This document shows, one piece after another, positions 51,001 through 60,510 of a stretch of 64,000 nucleotides of DNA; within the stretch, counting starts at the first letter, position 1, and each line of letters opens with the position of its first letter. Position numbers and translations under genes: made by a program. The notes under the pieces are model-generated. The model was given only the letters and a program-made list of their open reading frames with translations, was not told the DNA's origin and searched no databases. The stretch is taken from NCBI RefSeq assembly GCF_000218685.1, contig NW_006763308.1, positions 618,824 to 682,823 of the forward strand, in the 5' to 3' direction. Source of the stretch: Serpula lacrymans var. lacrymans S7.9. Lineage: Eukaryota > Basidiomycota > Agaricomycetes > Boletales > Serpulaceae.

Positions 51001-52207
51001 ACCTGTTCCAAGGTTCCATGCTGATCAGGTCTCTTCTCCACCGTCTTCCTCTCCCTTGCGCCATGTCCTCAAGTCCAAACACAGCAATAAACCTTTGATC
51101 TCCTCGCCCCTTGCCAAGGTCTCCGTGGAGCAGTCCGCTAGACAAGCCGCTCGTGAGTGTCGTTTTGAAGATGTAGGAAAATCTTCCCCCCTCTTGTCCT
51201 TATGTTTCAAGGGTACTCCAAAAGCGCAAAGTCGTCCTGACGCCAATCCCTCGGGGTCTGTGTCCTCCCGACAAATACCGGTTTCTTTCGACGTTCCTAA
51301 GCAAGCCGCTATGTCAGAAAAAGCAAAAGGCAAGCAAAAGGCCATGAATGTGGTTCCTGTAATTTCTAGTCCGACAATAGCTCTTCTTGCTCCGACCAGG
51401 CCAACCAATGTCCATGTCGCCCCTCCCCAGATCCATCCCAGCGTGTTTGACACTCCCCGTCCTATGAGCGTCCCCACAACCCCCAAAGCTGCTCGACTCC
51501 AGGGGTTCCAATCCGCTCGCTCGCTCCTCAGTGACGCCCCGGAACCGTCCAACGCAAGGCCCCGCCAAGGAACCAATCCGATGTCCCCTGGTTTACCAAT
51601 TAAAGCAAACACCGCTCAACGGGATGCGGCAACCTTGCGTCAACACAATACTATCCGTGACCTCCATACGATCATGGAGATCACAGAAGGGTCTTGCGCC
51701 GTGTGTTGGACTTTGACTGGTGCCCTCATCCGCGGACACAACCCGCCCTTCAAGTGGTGTCAAAATGCACTCCCCGAGGACTGCAACTACCGTTTCGGCT
51801 GGCTTAACGTAAAGAAGTCGCACAAGCTGCCCCGAGGACGCTATTGTTTCTTTTGCGGTGTGCCTACCTCTTGGGGAGGCACCGAAGAACCCATCTGTCA
51901 CAAGAATTGGCGCATGGAAAATAGCATGTCGCCACCAAAGTCATCTCAAAACTCCGGATCCCCCCCAGCGAACCTGTGCATTTGCCCTTGGTCGGACTTC
52001 TTGTGGATCTCTATATGGATCATTTACAAGGACCCAACGTTCCGTACCGCTCTGGATCACTTTGGAATTTCCGATTTCTCAGAGGAGCAGTTTTCAGCTT
52101 GGGTGTTCGAGGAAGATCTCAGTGCAGGCGAATATTATAAAGGGTTGGAGCTTTTCGTTTGGTTTTACAAAATTTTCCGTATTCCTGATACCATCACATT
52201 TCAATGA
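45098..52207 (+). CDS. Composite C2H2/OrsD-domain and RecQ-like helicase protein
   Basis: A 7.1-kb gene whose exons can be read in one continuous phase from ATG 45098 to TGA 52207, over 2000 residues. Parts in order: zinc-finger-like CPKC and CPIRGC…HLSVAHG; acidic linker; OrsD-type region with CLDCKFGVL…HL and CTFCSFKKGTCERHVYHH; a long conserved middle including PCRGTEW and LNMEYFVVVRPLEVFL, seen in this repetitive mushroom gene family; an acidic Ser-rich linker with a KKKSR patch; then a RecQ-like helicase core. The core motif I is degenerate (KCGAGKAS, Ala for the Ser/Thr after GK), motif II is DEYH, motif III MTATAPP and motif VI QGSGRGYR. A C-terminal Cys/His region (CAVCWTL … CNYRFGW … YCFFCGV) closes the protein. 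Such genes are often subtelomeric or mobile. It carries seven CTCC-NN-GGAG sites. Confidence 0.78.
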
Positions 52208-52451
52208 ACTATTTTTTTTTCTCTACACATCAGGTCATTTGCGACGCAACGGACGTTTATTTCACTATTGACAATACACATGTACAACACCAGAGACATC
52301 TCCTTATTTCACCATTCCCATACGCAAATTAGCTCATTTTCATAACTGTTGTCCTTACCCCACTCACTCGTATTTATTTTGCAATCACCACGTACTTATC
52401 ATTTTTATGTCCCTCGACTCAGCATGACCTTGTATTCTATCATCATCGTTG
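52208..52451. other. 3' flank of the helicase gene
   Basis: AT-rich, with no gene. Ends at the TGTTGGAAAAATCCA word that may be a transposon terminus. Confidence 0.4.
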
Positions 52452-52466
52452 TGTTGGAAAAATCCA
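52452..52466 (+). repeat. Candidate transposon end TGTTGGAAAAATCCA
   Basis: Matches 60238-60252 in 14 of 15 positions in the same orientation. Each lies shortly after the end of a CTCC-NN-GGAG-rich block and before a motif-free stretch. No inverted partner was found, so the terminus role is a guess. Confidence 0.4.
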
Positions 52467-52514
52467 ATTCACCTGATCAGGACTGCTGGAGCATGCTGCG
52501 AGTACGGTGTCGCC

Positions 52515-52700
52515 TGACGACCTTATGAGGGAGCTGGAGTATCAGGTAAGGTATGAGCGGGCCCTATAAAATCATAGTGCAAATGAAAAGCCTATCATCA
52601 TGTCTTATGAGACCTTACAAGGGGAATAGAGGACGTGATAAGATGTGATCAAGCTCTATAAAATCGCAGCGAAAAATGAAAAGGCGTCATCACACCTTGT
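52515..52700. repeat. Two diverged copies of a ~90-bp unit
   Basis: Blocks around CTATAAAATC…AAATGAAAAG recur at about 52564 and 52655, each preceded by similar CCTTA(T/C)…GGG sequence. This looks like the subterminal repeats of a DNA transposon. It lies between the candidate end and the Plavaka remnant. Confidence 0.45.
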
Positions 52701-53590
52701 TTAAGAACTAAGAAGTCCTCGAAGGCTTGGGTGTTTTCGCACTCGTTTTGTTACATTCCCCTTGTCGAGCCAGAGGGAGACCGGGAGAAAGCAGTGTGGG
52801 ATGTCGTCTTTGGGAAGCTGATCCTGGAAGAACGTAAGTGAAGTACTGTATAATACATAGAAACGCACCTGTATATCCCACCATCTATTACCAGTGCTAA
52901 ACTCATCATATATTTGAGTCTTGAGAGTGACCCGGCCATTGCGCCTACAAAAGAATTTCTTACACGGATACCAGAATATCATGGATGATAAGCTGGCATC
53001 CATGATCCAGTCACAATATACTTCCCAGGAATCGCGATACACAAAACTGAAATGAAATGTCTCACCCAAATAAACGGCTGAGACATTCCCCTCTCGAAAC
53101 TGTAATGAAAACATTAGACCAGACTTGAGTTTAAAGTTTTGGCTCACCTGAGGACATAGTTTCCGTGCTTTTTTCAATGAATGTTCTAGATTGACGTGGC
53201 TTTGCAGTGTGATTGCCGTTTCACGTGCCCATCCACCGTGTATACCACGTAACTGTGTGTTGATGATGTCCTTGCTAAATAATCCTTTTACAGTGGTTTC
53301 TGCATACTCAAAGTCTGCACGAGTTCGGAACGGAGCCCATGGTTTGCTGTTGATGCCACGGACATTGAAAGTACTGTAGGTTGTTGGTGTATCTAGTGAG
53401 ATAATGGTTGGTTCCTTAATGCCGGTGTGAGGGTGTGGTATGACTTGAATAAAGCTTGAGGGACGTTCATTGTGCACCTCAGAGTCTAAGTCCAGCGAAG
53501 ATTCCTGGTGCGATGGTTCTGCTTCGTCAATTTGTGCCTGATTTTCTCCATAAGCAGTTTTGTTGAATGTAAAGTCGGGACTGGACTATG
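52701..53590 (-). pseudogene. Plavaka-type transposase fragment
   Basis: Minus-strand reading shows SSFIQVIPHPHTG, PWAPFRTRADFEYAETTVK, ITLQSHVNLEHSLKKARKLC, YRDSWEVYCDWIMDAS, FWYPCKKFFCRRNG, YDEFSTGNRWWDIQ, then HCFLPVSLWLDKGNVTKRVR. This is the N-terminal-to-middle order of Plavaka transposases (CACTA-related elements of Agaricomycetes). At least two introns are spliced to get this. The usual N-terminal zinc finger is missing beyond about 53590. The protein stops at 52701 where intact copies continue with the catalytic core, so the gene is truncated at both ends. Diverged tandem repeats follow at once at the 3' side. Confidence 0.68.
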
Positions 53591-54092
53591 GGAAACAGTG
53601 TAGTATTAGTATAAGAAATGGGAAGGCACTCAGTACCGTAGCAACCACATGCATAAACAAACATGGAGATATTATTTGCTTACATTTGAGTCTAGTTTGC
53701 GCCATTTTTGAGGCACAGGTAAGTCATCCTGTGGGCGCGATTTATTGACTTGAAAGGATGGAGCTGTTGCAAGCTCATTATGATGACGTTTGCAGGCTTC
53801 CACATGTTTATCAAATTGACGAGAGCTTCAAAAACTGTTGCAGTATTAGCACCAAGGGCCCTGGCAAAGCTTCTTTGTCCTAGTAGATGAGCGCATGTTG
53901 ATGGATTTGAGTGAGCTTGAGCTGATTCTACTAATTGCAGTTGATAATGGAGAACAACCATATCTTTGACGGCATCCTACGTCATGTTAGATTGTCGGAC
54001 TTGAAAACTACCTACACACCATCAACAGTTTTCCTAACTGCGAGTAACTCAAACCCTCAATATTGTCCTTCTTTTTAAATTCACAGCCTACA
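53591..54092. other. Region between Plavaka remnant and next gene
   Basis: An 89-codon minus-strand ORF (53692-53961) reads ACARALGANTATVF-like sequence of unknown meaning and could be an exon of the same remnant. Nothing else was recognised. Confidence 0.3.
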
Positions 54093-55548
54093 ATGGAAAA
54101 AAACCGTAAAAGAGAACGACGAAGGGTGCCTACAAACAGAGGGAGTGATCAGAGCAGAGACCATGTCCAAGAGACGGACTTACATCATGGAGCACAGCCA
54201 ATGCAAGACTGGGGCAGGGATGATTCGACTTTGAGCGATACTCGAGGACAGAATGCTCAAGTCAGTGAAGACCATGCCATGAGACATGAAGCAGACACAC
54301 CTGAATTACATGGTGATCTGAGTGTCAATCAGACAATGTCCCCACGAATGCTTTATAAGGTACACTGATGTTAATCTGGGAAGATTAGCAAAATATACTG
54401 ACTCACCTAATGTCAGGTTGCTCGAGAAGCTCAGATAGCGGTCAATTTGGCCAGAGAGGAAACAAGGATTTTGCGGCGAAATACGACGATTTGCTGAACG
54501 AGACTGAAGACCCTGAAATCTTGAGTCAGCAAGGTCCCCCCAAAAAGCAAGAGCTTATGGACGTCGGCAGTGAGCTACAAAGAAAAATCAAACATACCAA
54601 GCAGCTGGGGCAAAAGTTCCTTGTGACGTCCATGCTATGGATACATGACCCAGTAAATACATTCAAGACAACTCGTGACGATCAATATAGTCCACTGGGC
54701 CGGTTTGAAAACATTGAGCAAAAGATACAAGGTCAGATTAGTGAGATATACGCAAACACACCTCGTGAACTTGTTGGGATGATTGGGCAGGATTGGTTTG
54801 TATCTGCTGTGAGTAGAGTCTTTTCATTCCTACCACGCCTCCTTGAACTGAGCGTATGAAAATGAGTTCCGCGACGGGATGCAGGCCCAGCGGTCAAATG
54901 GTGCAAGCCGTCTTCGTGCATGCGGCAACACTATCTTTGATTGTTCAGCGGCCGATTTGAAGACATCTGAGGCGAGGCAAAATAAATTTCTCAATAAAAT
55001 TGGGTGGAGGATGAACAGCAAAGGACACTCAGCTTTCAGCCTATGGAACGTTGAGGTCCTCCATGCTGATTATTCTGGGAAGTTCGATGTGAATAAAGTC
55101 TTCCTTAACCCGCTCTTGAAAGTGGTAAGTGTCTTCCTGTCAAAATCAGATTTATTGTAGCTGAGAAACTCCAAGATTCTATCCTGTGTCATTCGAGGAC
55201 CCGGCTCAATTGTGGCGATGAAAAAGGGGATGCCTTATGAGGGCGCGCGAAGTACCGAAACTCTGGACGTTAAATGGGGCCTCCAGCACACCACACCAGG
55301 CATGGTTGCATGCGCCGCTATTTTGGTAAGTAAAATGCCTAACCCAACACTAATTATTACTGAATTTCCCTTAGGCACGATGGGTGCTCTCCCCTGATAG
55401 TATCCTGAAAGAGAGGGGAGCTCAGTCCGGCATTAATTGGCATGAAGATTGCGACAATTACCTTGAATATCTCAAAATTGGGCTGGGAAACAGGAAAGGG
55501 AGTGTACTCACTATCTTCCGCAATGTCGATGATGAGAACTGCAGTTAG
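54093..55548 (+). CDS. Agaricomycete repetitive-family protein of unknown function
   Basis: A hydrophilic N-terminus (MEKNRKRERRRVPTNRG, two-exon) leads into a helix (VAREAQIAVNLAREETRIL) whose frame soon stops. A second frame from about 54420 carries the body: DVGSELQRKIKHTKQLGQKF, TPRELVGMIGQDW, spliced to FLNKIGWRMNSKG, VFLNPLLKV, LRNSKILSCVIRGP, KWGLQHTTPGMVACAAIL, ARWVLSPDSILKERG and NYLEYLKIGLGNRKG, ending 55548. The C-terminal part resembles a widespread uncharacterised family that accompanies Plavaka-type elements in mushroom genomes. The join near 54420-54500 is uncertain: either an unusual intron or a frameshift. No exact CTCC-NN-GGAG occurs here, unlike the genes on either side. 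Confidence 0.55.
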
Positions 55549-56490
55549 AAAACCACACACAAAAACAAACTAACAAACAATCCTCCCAGATTCCACGGAA
55601 CTTGTTTATGGGCTTTGCCTCCTAGAACAGTGGGTGCTCTGGTTGTTCGTGGGGTGGTATGTATGAAAGGTCCTTCAAAGTAAAACCCAGAGAGGTATGG
55701 GTGTGGGTTTTGAGGAGGAGGGATAGTTGAATTTATAGAAGGATAGGGGCTTTGTGACGAGTATAGACGAGCACTACCTTGCTAATCGTAGCACAAGGTA
55801 GGTTTGAGAATGACAAAGATGACAAGGTGACGAGGTTCCCAGTGATAGCAGGCTCCTGACGCACAAACTGTAGTGCTCAGAAGGACTCTAATCAAAAGGG
55901 ATGACAGTGACTTTCAAAATGACGAGTGACGATGACAGCAGATGGCAGTGGTAACAGTGGGAAGTATTGTGACCACACTGGATCACAAGTAGCAGAGTAG
56001 TGAACTTGAGATTTAGAGAAGAAGTCTGGAATCGAGTTCCTTGTTTTTTTTACAAGGTAAAATACAGGGGTTTATATAGTGAAAAGAAAGACAGGCTATG
56101 CACAGTATAGCTGCGCAAAAAGAATGAGAAAGAACATGAAGGAAGGAATGTACGCTGACGAATCCTGCGTAGTTGCTACAGGATAAGATCATCAAAATAA
56201 GGGAAAGAAAGGGATAGAACAATGAATGCTGTGAGTAAAGTTACAGGTTTGTACAGCCATAAAGTAAAGTCCAATAGCAAAAAGAGAGCAAGAAAATCAT
56301 GATGTCATGGGAAGATGCAGTAAAAAAAAGGCAAGGAAAAACACTATCAGTATCAACACAGTTCCTTTATTGTCAGTCAGGCATTCTAAAAAAATATGTG
56401 TCCATAAAAATGATTCAAAAATCAAAAATAATCGCACTGCAAATGAACGTTCTGCTGAAAAAAAAGAAACTGGAGCCACCGGTCCACCAC
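55549..56490. other. Spacer of about 0.9 kb
   Basis: Purine-rich with AAAG/GAAAG stretches and short unsupported ORFs. No gene is called. Confidence 0.4.
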
Positions 56491-57033
56491 CTAGTCCAAA
56501 TCCGACAGTTCCATGGCCTTACCAATGGACTGGTTGTGTTGGACCACCTGATCAAACGAGGGAGGGAGAGGAGTAGTTCCAATTTGGAACAAGTGAGTCC
56601 CAGGCAGCGTGTGGTAGGTGTAGCTGTAGCGAAGACGATGGACATAGGATAAGTGTACCCAAGTGAATGGGACAGCGATGAACATGGGCGACGCAAGGGG
56701 ATGAACCTTCTCCAGCTCAAAAACTACCCACCCACGCTCCAACCAGGCGAGACGAGTGACCGGTGTTTTGATAGTATGTGATGGCAGATCGACGTCATGA
56801 AGATGGACCTGTTGCCCTATTTGGACCGGCCGCCGGGGCTTTGCTGATATCAGCAGTGGCACGTGGTAGTCAACGGATCGGCGACGGAAGCGGATAGGAA
56901 GTGGTGACATCAGAAATGGTGGGGGTGCAAATAATATGAGGAGGAGGAGGGTGGAGGTGACGAACAAGTGGATTAGAATGGGGATCCAGAAACGACCGTC
57001 GGGTGAGAATATAAAGGAGAGGAAGGGGCCCAT
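56491..57033 (-). CDS. Small predicted membrane protein (left copy of inverted pair)
   Basis: ATG at 57031-57033 starts MGPFLSFIFSPDGRFW, followed by one strong transmembrane helix (IPILIHLFVTSTLLLLILF), a basic RFRRRS and about 120 residues of mixed sequence (SPMFIAVPFTWVHLSYV, LPGTHLFQIGTTPLPPSF) ending ELSDLD at 56491. The family is not recognised. The frame is open upstream to 57228, but only through TTG. The identical start recurs on plus at 63652 inside the inverted duplication, with coordinates matching base for base. Product role unknown. Confidence 0.55.
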   Translation of the reverse strand: MGPFLSFIFSPDGRFWIPILIHLFVTSTLLLLILFAPPPFLMSPLPIRFRRRSVDYHVPLLISAKPRRPVQIGQQVHLHDVDLPSHTIKTPVTRLAWLERGWVVFELEKVHPLASPMFIAVPFTWVHLSYVHRLRYSYTYHTLPGTHLFQIGTTPLPPSFDQVVQHNQSIGKAMELSDLD

Positions 57034-57344
57034 GGTGGGGCTAGGCAAAGGAAGGGGAGTAAGGGAAACGACAAAAGCTAGGGCGCAATGCAATGTGTAG
57101 CCAGTGGCGACGCAAAAATTTGCCGAAATGCCGAAACACGGAAAGTACCGGATGGAAAAGTAAAGGTGAGCGTGACTGGATTGCCTAATAGAGGTGGTGC
57201 TGATCAGCCACAAGTTCAAAACAGGCAATATTAATCACCATTCCACGTGGCACTGTGCCTGTGTGGCGCAAAGGCGAGTCTTTTCGAATATTCGCTTCGT
57301 TATTGACACCTGTCCATGCTACCAATCAATTTTGGTGCATGACA
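56685..57344 (+). repeat. Inverted duplication, left copy
   Basis: Reverse complement of 63341-64000. End points and internal landmarks (57033/63652; the GCATGACA edge at 57344/63341) fit a one-to-one relation with no indel over 660 bp, and all stretches I compared are identical. The right copy is cut by the window edge, so the true repeat may be longer. The spacer is 5996 bp. Confidence 0.9.
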
Positions 57345-57621
57345 TCGTTCTTATTCACGTCGTACACTTCATCAGCTGGTGTTGTAGTATATATTGTTTT
57401 CGTGAACATCCGTTATGTTACTCATACTGTGGTTGATATCGCCTGAATATATAATGGATTGCTATACACGTTGCTTTCTACAAGCTCTCCTTGGAGGTTG
57501 ACTACCTTGAAACATTTGCTACGCCTTGATATGGACAAACAAGATTCAAAAAACCACTGTATTGTTACAAAACCGCTTTACAAACATGATTAATAATAAA
57601 TATATGAAAGGTTATACAACA
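57345..57621. other. Spacer between inverted repeat and kinase gene
   Basis: Holds CTCC-TT-GGAG at 57487, in non-coding sequence, the first motif after a 6.4-kb gap. No gene. Confidence 0.45.
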
Positions 57622-59562
57622 CTATAATAAATGTTCGCCAAGTTGTGTTTCAAGGTCCAATATTTCGAGACAATCTCCATCACACCGATGACTATTTTCC
57701 CCCAAGCCAAAATCGACAATAGTCAGCTTACCTTTGTCGTCCTGGACAACGTTCCTCGGAGCCAGGTCGTTGTGACAGACCCGGAGGGCATGGATCTGCC
57801 TCACGCTTTTAAGTAAAGCTTGACTGCAACATTCACGTTAGTTGAGGAATAATTCCATACTGAAGTTCAAAGCTTACCTTTGGATGTCATCCAACTGTTT
57901 GAATGATTTCAGTCGGACTCCGCAATCGCTGGTAACTAAAATCTGCGTGGACTTATCCACGCGGAAAAGCCCGATGCACTTCGGTATCAGGACTCCCTGG
58001 AGAGAAGACAGGACCGAATAGAGATAGAACTCTCGTATGAGCGACTGCTCGGAGTTTTCATCGTCCACAACCATCTTGATAAAAACGTTCTCTCCCTCAA
58101 ACTGACCTTTGTACAAGGCCGACAATCCCAGCTTCTCCGAGAACAACGCAAGGGCATACAGAGGCTTTTGTCTGCACGGGTACCGATGGGGCGACATTGC
58201 AGTCAACTTCAAAGTAAGAGTATGAATTCCTTTTGCGCCAAACACGATCTCCCCGGGAACCGATGGTAGAGCTTTCTCTAGCATCTTCTTCGTCACCGAT
58301 CTCAGCGTCATGGGGTGACTGGAAGGCTATATAACAGATATCAGCGTGATTGAGGTTATAGGTAGTAAACAATACTGACCAATGCGCTAGGCTCCGGGGA
58401 GCCCTTGTTGCTACCAGGTGCGTTGACCTTTACCTTGGCATCAATTGCCGGAGGAGCAGCTTGTGGTTTAAAGGGTCCCGAAAGACTTGGGAGATGGGTG
58501 TCTAGGGCGTGGGCGAGAAAGAGCGACGCTTTGGCGAATGCTAGTTTCGTCTCTTCTGGGTCGCCTTCGTAATGCCATTGCAATGGTTCTGATACCCATA
58601 CCGTGTTCTCTTCTCTCAAAGTCATGATAAACTGCTCCTCATTGCTGAAGATCTGGTGGGTGACGGCGAAGTGAAGGCTCTGGTGCCAAGTCTGATGAAA
58701 TAAGCTCAGCGAGAATGTACTGATACATGCGAACGATGAGGCGTACCTGATAAAACATTGAAGAAGCTTTCTTCTTCCAATCACCTTGGGCCCTATCGAC
58801 GTCCCGTATGAGCACGAACTCGAGATGCTGCTTCAGGTATGAGTCCAGCTCATCCAATAAAACCACATTCCGCTTCATATCAGAGCTTTTTGAGGTACAC
58901 GTGTAGGAAGGTTTCAGCTCGACCAAAAGGACTCCTCGGAGACCATTGCTGGCTTCGGAAGGATCAACTGCTGGGTATTCGAATACTCTATCCGCGCGGC
59001 CAGATGGACCGGTGGTGGGGGTGTGGATGAACATATTGCAAGGCCCAGCAGGTATGGCTTTGTCGTTGTAGTGCGCCGCGAGGTAGAGTAACTCCCCGGT
59101 GAATTTGAGGCGTTCCCAAACATAATAATCCGTATAGATACCGACATCTCCTTCGCAAGTAATGAGTCCGGTACGTAGAGGTTTTGGGTTTACTTCATGA
59201 AATTTGTGCGTCGTGTCAATGCTGGGACCCGTAGAGCTGAGAATGCCTCGAGCCCAATCCAAATTGAAATTGTTATTGCCACGCAAACAAAGCTTGGAGA
59301 GGTCTCTATACTTTACACTCTTTAGCGTTCCGGCGGAAGCCTTCTCTATAACAGTAGCATCGTGCAAGGTATGTGAGGAATGACGGCTGGTCTTTGGCGG
59401 CGCGGGAATACCATGGGCATGAGAAGCCAAGAACGACAAATCACGTCCGTGCACCGTGCTGCTGTAAGTCCAAAACGAAGAAGGCCCGCGGGTGAGAGCT
59501 GCGTAAATCTGGTCTCCGTCTCCATTGCCTTGTGACATATTGGCGGCTTTGAAGTCGAACAT
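57622..59562 (-). CDS. REase-like nuclease domain fused to a short protein kinase domain
   Basis: ATG at 59560-59562 (MFDFKAANMSQ). The N-terminal half has the layout of PD-(D/E)XK nucleases: GRADRVFEYP (Asp), then GVLLVELKPSY (the E-x-K), then after a 54-nt intron (58692-58745) FYQTWHQSLHFAVTHQIFS and SEPLQWHYEGD. The second half, after an intron at 58326-58379, is kinase-like: FIKMVVDD (VAIK-type Lys), LIREFYLYSVL (helix C Glu), then across a short intron VCHNDLAPRNVV and IVDFGLGE. The protein ends 25 residues later, so the C-lobe is very short, as in other fungal kinases of this sort. REase-kinase fusions are described among Crinkler-type and transposon-related proteins. Four CTCC-NN-GGAG sites lie in or near it. 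Biological target unknown. Confidence 0.68.
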
Positions 59563-59725
59563 TTTCAATAACGCCCATATCTTTTATATACTGCTGTGGA
59601 TGTGGATGACGTAAGCATCGCAATGATGATTGATTTCTTGGACAGGACGTGCTGTTCGTCCCCTTTGTAAGTGTATTTGTGAAAGCTGGGAAATTTGAAT
59701 TACGGGGCAATGAACTAAACTCTAG

Positions 59726-60105
59726 GCTGTCCCATGCAATGCATGCCGAATCACTCCGGGGAACATAAAATGCATGCGAGAGGTCTCCACGGAGACGACT
59801 CTGTCCAAGCATACGAGTTGCTCGATGTGCGAAAAACGGGGAACCCGTTGCTTTTGGAATAAAGAAGACATAGATGCGAACTTGAAGGCAGCTCGGGAAG
59901 AATCGGGTGGGTTAAGAAAAGTCGATGCGTTTCGCAATCTGATGGAGTTGGTTTAAACGTTGCAGAAAAAATGGTCGATCCGATGAGACTTCTCAAGAAT
60001 CACACGGACGAAGAGCTGGAAGATGCGATTCATCTCTATACAAAGTTAGTGTCCGATCTCTCAGCAACTGACTCGATGCTCTCCAAGGCAATAAAAAGTT
60101 TGTGA
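59726..60105 (+). pseudogene. Zn2Cys6-like cysteine-cluster protein, 3' part out of frame
   Basis: After an acceptor CTCTAG the frame reads PCNACRITPGNIKCMREVSTE … SCSMCEKRGTRCFWNKEDID, the same six-Cys array and trailing CxW as the 43793 gene, including the homologous VSTE codons that contain CTCC-AC-GGAG in both. It then stops at 59956 (MELV). One base over, a helical segment continues (LLKNHTDEELEDAIHLYTKL, then SATDSMLSKAIKSL) to TGA 60103-60105, resembling the C-terminal helix of such proteins. So either a frameshift or an unrecognised small intron separates the two. It is divergent from the REase-kinase gene, 163 bp from its start. Confidence 0.5.
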
Positions 60106-60237
60106 GGTTGTGACCTAACATTATGCATGTAAAATACAAAGACGCGAGGAATGACGGCTAGGATTCAAGTCTCTCTCCACAGAGAAAGTTAATAGAAGAG
60201 AGGAAATAATATTTTTGTTCCTAGAATGCTTTATACA

Positions 60238-60252
60238 TGTCGGAAAAATCCA
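60238..60252 (+). repeat. Candidate transposon end TGTCGGAAAAATCCA
   Basis: Differs at one base from 52452-52466 and has the same orientation. It starts about 130 bp after the last block B gene. Confidence 0.4.
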
Positions 60253-60438
60253 TTTTCCCATACAAGGTCTAGAATGGCCACTTCAGGTCGTTAGATTTTA
60301 GGTAGCCTTAAAAGAATCAAAACGTTGCAACAATGCCTTGTAAGTCATGATCAAAATTACGCCCTAGTAAGACCAACCATCATTAGATACCTAGTCTCAT
60401 TTATGAGACCATATATGACATGTGCGACAGACCACTCA

Positions 60439-60510
60439 AACCAGTCCAATCAGCGCAACCAGTGCAACCAGCGTGACCAGTATGACCAGCGCGACCAGCA
60501 CAACCAGGCA
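60439..60510. repeat. 9-bp tandem repeat, eight units (AACCAGCGC-like)
   Basis: Eight units aligned on (A/G)A(C/T)CAG followed by three variable bases. It is a diverged minisatellite; no gene function is evident. Confidence 0.75.

Larger units (their letters stand above)
38518..59794. repeat. Dispersed 10-bp interrupted palindrome CTCC-NN-GGAG (23 exact copies)
   Basis: Start positions with the central dinucleotide: 38518 GA, 38602 GA, 38903 GA, 38954 CA, 39073 AA, 39224 TC, 40798 GG, 41205 GA, 43053 TC, 43836 CC, 44199 AC, 45845 GA, 47517 GG, 48161 TC, 49009 GA, 50071 GA, 50776 GA, 51121 GT, 57487 TT, 57993 CT, 58392 GG, 58932 TC, 59785 AC. The four-base arms are fixed while the middle varies. 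By eye there are none in 1-38400, 51131-57486 or 59795-64000. Many one-mismatch versions lie in the same two blocks (for example 39650, 46478, 48845, 49473). Eight fixed bases would occur about once per 65 kb by chance. Copies sit in genes on both strands, in spacers and in the minisatellite. Confidence 0.85.

Noticed and set aside
45098..52207. OrsD name suggesting an orsellinic-acid biosynthesis cluster
   Set aside because: No polyketide synthase or tailoring genes are nearby; the OrsD-type domain here is the zinc region of a repetitive helicase family.
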